Shown here piece after piece: positions 6,570 to 11,063 of a DNA stretch of 11,063 bases. Within the stretch, counting starts at the first letter, position 1. Each line of letters begins with the position of its first letter. The position numbers and the translations under genes were made by a program. The DNA comes from Funneliformis mosseae (Eukaryota > Glomeromycota > Glomeromycetes > Glomerales > Glomeraceae). The stretch spans positions 1-11,063 of the forward strand of contig CAJVPP010003672.1 in the NCBI GenBank assembly GCA_910592005.1. Reading direction: 5' to 3'. The notes beneath the pieces were generated by a model. It was not told where the DNA came from and did not search any database. It saw nothing but the letters and a program-made list of their open reading frames with translations.

Positions 6570-9500
6570 ATGCCAACTGAAAGATCTCGAAGGTATGCAT
6601 GCTGATTTTTATCAGTTTAAGTTTTAAATTAACACGATTATTTTTCTTTAGGTCCTACACTGACACTGCTTCAAGTTCTAGGAGGCATCGTTCCCGATCA
6701 CCTCATTTAATTGAACGTCGCAGAGACGATTCTTATCATAGACATCGATATGGGAGAGAATATGAGAGGGAAAGTCGAAAGAGCGATTATAATGAACCTC
6801 CACGTAGGATTTCGCCAAGTCATGACAAGCCAAGACATGAAGGTCGGGACAATGCTAATGAACCAAAAATTCAAATCCCTGATAAAGTACCGAACAATCA
6901 AGATTTGACTAAGGAATTGAATGGGACAGCAAAACCGAAAGTTCCGATATCGTTGGAAGAATTATTGCAGAAGAGAGAATCCGAGAAACAAGTTAATGAG
7001 AGGGTAAGTGTATTATTCTCTATTTTTCTATTAAAGATTTTCGTAATAAAAAGATAATCATTAAAAATCACTTCTCCTATAGTATACCAAAATTCACTTA
7101 TGGGGAAGTGCATTAATACGATTCATATTAAAATTTTACATTATCATATTTAGCCTAAATTCTTAACAAAAGAAGAACGGGCAAAAGTAGCATTAGAAAA
7201 GCGGCAAAAGGAGGTTGAAGAACAACGTCGTAAACAAGAAGAAGAAAGGCGCCAACAAGAAGAATTTCAAAGACGTGCAATGGAAGAAGCCCGTCAAAAT
7301 GGTAACTATTCAAAATCATTATTCATTACCATTTGTTATTAATCAGCGTTGTAACAAATAAGTTTTGTTGAGAAGGGTATGGTCGAGATCGACGAGATTA
7401 TTATGATCGATATGATCGCGATAGATATGACCGTTATGATCGTGAAAGACCAAGAGGTAAAGAGAGAGAGATTGAAAAACGCCCTACTGAAAAGTCGGAT
7501 AAGTCAGATGTTAACACAGAAGCAGAAAAATTAGATGAAAAGGAATTACAAGCTATTAGGGTATGTCGTATTTCGAATACCACTTATAAAGATTACTCTT
7601 TAATAACGAATAACGGATAACATTTATAATTTAAAGGAACGATACATGGGAGGTGAACGTAAAAAACGTAAAATACGTAAGATGAATGAAAAGAAGTTTG
7701 TTTTTGATTGGGATGCTGGAGAAGATACCTCTCAAGATTTTAATCCTCTGTATGCAAATAAGCATAATGCCCAAATGTTTGGTCGTGGACATTTCGCTGG
7801 CATCGATATCAAAGAACAAAAGCGAGATCGTGCACAATTTTATAACCAACTTCTAGAGGAAAGAAGAACTCTTGATCAGAAAGACCGCGCTGAGTAATTA
7901 TGAATTTTTTATTTTTAATATGTATATTTATATGATTAGTTACATATTATTAATTCGTAATCCAATTCAGAGAAAGAATGGAAATCGATAGACGTAAAGA
8001 GTTGAAAACAATGTGGGATGACCGTCATTGGTCAGAAAAACCATTGACCGAGATGAAGGAAAGAGACTGGCGTATCTTTAAGGAAGATTTTAATATTACC
8101 ACCAAAGGCATGTTCAATATATTTACATTTACATATTAACCATTTTGAACTTATCAATTAATGATATTAACATTTATTAGGTGGTAGTATTCCAAATCCT
8201 ATAAGATCCTGGGTCGAATCTGGTTTGTCGGAACGTATACTTAATCTTATTGAGAGTATCGGGTATAAAGAACCTACGCCTATCCAACGACAAGCTATAC
8301 CTATTGGTTTACAAAATAGAGATATCATTGGAATTGCTGAAACAGGTACGTACGAAATTGAATATGATTATTTATAAAAATTTTTTAAATCACAAAATAT
8401 CCGTAAATATAGGTAGTGGTAAGACTGCTTCGTTTGTAATACCAATGCTTGTGTATATATCCGACCTTCCGAGATTATCAGAGGAAAATATGTCGGATGG
8501 ACCTTATGCTTTGATTTTGGCACCTACTCGTGAATTAGCGCAACAAATTGAACAAGAAACATTAAAATTTGCCGCTCCTATGGGTTTCAACTGTGTTTCT
8601 ATTGTTGGTGGGGTAAGTCATTAAGACATTATTATTGTTTATTTTTCAGAATCAAAATTTATAAAGCTAAGACACAGAAATATTTTTATCAATATCTAGC
8701 ACGCAGTAGAAGAACAAGCATTTAACTTGAGAAATGGTGCCGAAATTATTATCGCGACTCCTGGGCGTTTGAAAGATTGTTTGGACAGAAGGATCTTGGT
8801 TCTCAATCAATGTACCTATGTAGTCATGGATGAAGTATGTATATTTGAAAATATAGAAATTTCAATCTTCCTTTCCGATTTTTAAAGTATCGAATCTCAA
8901 TATTTTTTTTTAGGCTGATCGTATGATCGATATGGGTTTCGAAACTGATGTCAATGTAATTTTAGATGCATTACCCGTATCAAATGTTAAACCAGACACA
9001 GAAGAGGCTGAAAATCCTGCCGAAATGCTCAAGAAAATTGGGCAAAAAGAACGTTATAGGCAAACTGTGATGTTTTCAGCTACTATGCCTCCTGCTGTAG
9101 AACGTTTAGCTAAAAGGTTCGTTAAAGGATTATTATGTCATGGAAATTTATTGAAAATTAATCTTATGTGATTCTATAGATATTTGAGACGACCTGCAGT
9201 CGTTACAATAGGAACAGCTGGTCAAGCCGTAGATACTGTTGAACAAAGGGTAGAAATGATAAATGATGAAGGAAGAAAGAAGTACGTGTCTCTACTGCAT
9301 TGTTCTTCCAAAAATTCGTTAGGAATTTAATGAACTTATTTAATATTTTATAGAGCAAGACTTCTTGAGCTTCTTCAAGGATCGTTTGACCCACCAATCA
9401 TCATATTTGTTAACCAAAAGAAAGGGTGTGATGTTCTTGCTAGAGCATTAAACAAGCTTGGGGTATTTAAATACTTTATAAATTATTAAGTTATCTTTGA

Positions 9501-10240
9501 ACCTTTTTCATTAATGAAATTTTTTTTAAAAAAATTTTTTATTAGTATCGTGCAACAACACTGCACGGTGGTAAAACTCAAGAACAAAGGTTAGTATATT
9601 TAGAATATATTTTGTATTCTGTTAGTTTAAGCAATGGAACTAATTGTATTTTTACTACAGAGAAAGTGCATTGGCACATCTCAAAAATGGAACAATGGAT
9701 ATACTAGGTATTTAAACGAAAAGTTATTAAATTTTTTTTTTTTCTAAAGGATTTGGTTACATTAATTTATTCTTTATATAGTGGCCACTGATGTAGCTGG
9801 TCGTGGTATAGATGTTAAGAATGTTTCGCTGGTAATCAATTATGATATGGCCAAGAATATTGAAGGTATTGTGAATTATTAAAGGTTTAACATAATAGAT
9901 GATCTCTTTTATTAACAAATGTCTTCTTTTCTTTAAAGATTATACACATCGTATTGGTCGTACAGGACGTGCTGGACAATCTGGTGTCTCGATTACGTTC
10001 ATGTCTAACGCGGATGCAGATGTTATGTATGTCATTGTTTCATATTTGTAATTATTAAAATATTTCGACTTTAAACTAATTTCTTTTTTTGATATATTCA
10101 AAAGGTATGACCTTAAGCAAATGATCATGAAATCACCTATATCTCGTGTACCTGCTGAATTAGCGTCCCATCCTTCAGCAATGGCCAAACCTGGTACCTA
10201 TATAGCAAAACGAAAACATGAAGAAACTATATTTCAATAA
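6570..10240 (+). CDS. PRP28: Prp28/DDX23-type pre-mRNA splicing DEAD-box helicase
   Basis: The family unwinds the U1 snRNA/5' splice-site duplex so that U6 can take its place during spliceosome activation (family knowledge). Exons: 6570-6592, 6652-7003, 7154-7301, 7376-7560, 7637-7893, 7971-8107, 8181-8345, 8413-8612, 8700-8834, 8914-9116, 9180-9281, 9354-9462, 9546-9589, 9661-9707, 9782-9865, 9939-10026, 10105-10240. They join to 2415 nt, 804 residues plus stop. An RS-like, Arg-rich N-terminus (residues 8-60) precedes [11 protein letters not shown], a charged helix (126-174) and an Asp/Arg/Tyr-rich run (176-199). The core has the Q motif (395-403), AETGSGKT (420-427), PTRELAQQ (460-467), TPGRL (509-513), DEAD (533-536), SAT (589-591), [10 protein letters not shown] (704-713) and HRIGRTGR (734-741). 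It ends KHEETIFQ. Length is close to human DDX23 (820) and longer than yeast Prp28 (588), fitting the metazoan-like form. An in-frame TGA at 6552-6554 supports the ATG at 6570. All motif residues are intact, so it should be active. Confidence 0.95.
7302..7375 (+). other. Intron 3 with tandem NAGNAG acceptor
   Basis: The intron starts GTAACT and ends GAGAAG, so splicing can stop at 7372 or 7375. Both keep the frame: the downstream choice gives Asn-Gly-Tyr, the upstream one inserts a residue (Asn-Glu-Gly-Tyr). AAG is usually preferred over GAG, so the shorter protein was taken for the gene model. Confidence 0.6.
8108..8180 (+). other. Intron 6 with a GC-AG splice pair
   Basis: The exon ends ACCAAAG and the intron begins GCATGT; it ends TTATTAG at 8180. 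Using GC joins the protein as [14 protein letters not shown], matching the conserved KGG.IPNP block of the family. ATTAAC words at 8135-8140 and 8166-8171 could be the branch site. The only nearby GT-AG choice (GTTCAA at 8112 with TAG at 8187) would keep frame but lose one residue and the second Gly. Confidence 0.75.
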
Positions 10241-10241
10241 A
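10236..10241 (+). terminator. AATAAA overlapping the stop codon
   Basis: The sequence CAATAAATTT contains the TAA stop (10238-10240) inside AATAAA. A poly(A) signal this early would leave a very short 3' UTR. Other AATAAA-like words occur farther downstream (for example near 10569), and AT-richness makes all of them weak evidence. Confidence 0.25.
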
Positions 10242-10581
10242 TTTTAGCATAATAGTTTAGAATTTTATTTATATATTACGTTATTTGTTTCATTTTATTT
10301 CATTTTTTTTTAGAGGAACTTGTCTTAAATATTGTAATATATTCTAAGATTTGTTACTAAGTAGTGTTAAATGTATACTAGTTCTAAAAATAAGCAACTC
10401 AAATATATTATTATCAATATTTCTCTTATATTTTTATTATTAAAATTCGATTTTACTTTTTTACTTTAACATTTTGTTTAAATTGTTATAAACTTTTAAA
10501 ATATTATTTGATATGTTAAATTACATTTTTTTTTATTAATTATATTAATATCATTGCTTTATAATAATAAAATAAAATAAG
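10242..10581. other. AT-rich 3' flank of the helicase gene
   Basis: No gene, array or mobile element is seen in this stretch. It is nearly all A and T with several T runs and probably holds the 3' UTR and transcript end. Confidence 0.5.
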
Positions 10582-10641
10582 TTTGCTATATTTATCATTG
10601 GAATCATGTAATAAGTATTATTACATGATTAAATAAGCAAA
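10582..10641. repeat. Strong palindrome downstream of the helicase gene
   Basis: AATCATGTAATAA (10602-10614) and TTATTACATGATT (10618-10630) are perfect 13-bp arms around the 3-nt loop GTA. Outside them TTTGCTATATTT (10582-10593) pairs with AAATAAGCAAA (10631-10641) with a small bulge. It may be a tiny foldback element or a transcript-end hairpin; no target duplication was found. Confidence 0.75.
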
Positions 10642-10780
10642 TGAATTTACTGTAAATATTTATTTTTATTTTATTATTTATATCATATTGATATACATAT
10701 AACAATAAAAAGCTATTAAACATTTAAAATCTTTAACTTTTAAAAATAGTATTTTTGAATTTCTGCTAATCATTTTAAAT

Positions 10781-10905
10781 AAAGCTCTGAACAGTTCGGA
10801 TTAATCCGAAAATTTTCAGTTCAGTTCAGATTTTTTTCAGATTATAAATCTAATCTGAACCAAAAAAAATTTGAACTGAACTGAAAATTTCGGATTAATC
10901 CAAAA
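10781..10905 (+). repeat. Foldback repeat, copy C (related type)
   Basis: Arms 10798-10830 and 10871-10901 are inverted repeats of about 30 bp differing by one inserted base. Each carries the 10-bp palindrome GGATTAATCC and TCAGTTCAGTTCA-like words. A second hairpin is nested inside (CAGATTA at 10838-10844 with TAATCTG at 10851-10857). The start AAAGCTCTGAAC resembles the AGAGCTCTGA start of copy A, and the TGAACTGA words match, so it is probably a related subfamily. No coding capacity. Confidence 0.75.
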
Positions 10906-10911
10906 TTTTGG

Positions 10912-11063
10912 ATCGTTCCAATTGAACAATTCTTTTATCATTCATTTGGAATGATAATTTCATCATTTCAATTAAATGATTTTTTTATCGTTTTTTTGAA
11001 ACGATAATTCACTTGTTCCAAATGAACAATTTTTTATCGTAAGTGTAGAATGATAATTCAATC
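10912..11063 (+). repeat. Second palindromic array, 25-bp period, continues past the window
   Basis: Six units start at 10912, 10937, 10962, 10987, 11012 and 11036. Three are perfect 7-bp inverted repeats: ATCATTC/GAATGAT (10937-10955), ATCATTT/AAATGAT (10962-10980) and ATCGTTT/AAACGAT (10987-11005). The unit at 11013 is TTGTTC/GAACAA. Loops are CAATT-like and spacers AATTT/TTTTT-like. Arm words, unit design and period match the array at 2709-3035. The last unit, 11036, has ATCGT against ATGAT, which still allows one G-T pair. Confidence 0.85.

Noticed and set aside
6707..6908. Open frames on both strands overlapping 6707-6908
   Set aside because: They are shadows of helicase exon 2 in other frames; the exon's own frame gives the conserved family sequence.
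7631..7849. Minus-strand frame opposite helicase exon 5
   Set aside because: It is antisense to a clearly coding exon and has no family resemblance.
9203..9397. Minus-strand frame opposite exons 11-12
   Set aside because: It crosses an intron of the helicase gene and is a reverse shadow of conserved coding sequence.
9940..10188. Minus-strand frame opposite exons 16-17
   Set aside because: It is a reverse shadow of the HRIGRTGR exon and the C-terminal exon.
6570..10240. Helicase as a pseudogene because of many in-frame stops in genomic sequence
   Set aside because: All 17 exons join in frame with plausible splice sites and keep every motif residue.
1..11063. tRNA or rRNA genes
   Set aside because: No cloverleaf, internal promoter boxes or rRNA-like conserved blocks were seen on either strand by eye.

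Overview
The window looks like nuclear DNA of a very AT-rich, intron-rich fungus. An arbuscular mycorrhizal (Glomeromycotina, Rhizophagus-like) genome fits best: one housekeeping gene with many introns of 59-150 bp sits in repeat-filled sequence with decayed transposon genes. The organism is an inference from composition, intron style and the look of the transposon remnants; no database was searched.

Only one intact gene is visible. It lies on the + strand at 6570-10240, has 17 exons, and encodes a DEAD-box RNA helicase of the Prp28/DDX23 (U5 snRNP 100 kDa) family of about 804 residues. All helicase motifs are intact and every exon joins in frame. One intron needs a GC-AG splice pair and another ends in a tandem NAGNAG acceptor.

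Region by region. 58-200: a foldback repeat. 203-634: C-terminal remnant of an integrase-type transposon protein. 626-946 (-): an open fragment of unknown function. 992-1351: a Cys-rich remnant. 1370-1761: a 180-bp tandem duplication, possibly inside a terminal-inverted-repeat element. 2431-2560: a second, inverted copy of the 58-200 foldback. 2567-2698: a pogo-type MITE flanked by TA. 2709-3035: a tandem array of 24-bp palindromic units. 3085-4386: a dead pogo/Tigger-like DDE transposase. About 4770-6070: weak traces of another coding remnant. 6217-6490: a 254-bp MITE with 41-bp inverted ends and 10-bp target duplications, ending about 90 bp before the helicase start codon. 10241-10780: AT-rich 3' flank with a strong palindrome. 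10781-10905: a third foldback. 10912-11063: a second array of the palindromic repeat, running off the window.

The signals most worth a second look are the two palindromic arrays, in which several units change both arms together, and the MITE that supplies much of the helicase gene's upstream region. The dead transposase carries changes that look like C-to-T/G-to-A decay: probable Trp codons read as stops and the first catalytic motif is altered. The copies of the tandem and foldback repeats also differ mostly by transitions. I see no CRISPR array, rRNA, tRNA or prokaryotic-style operon.
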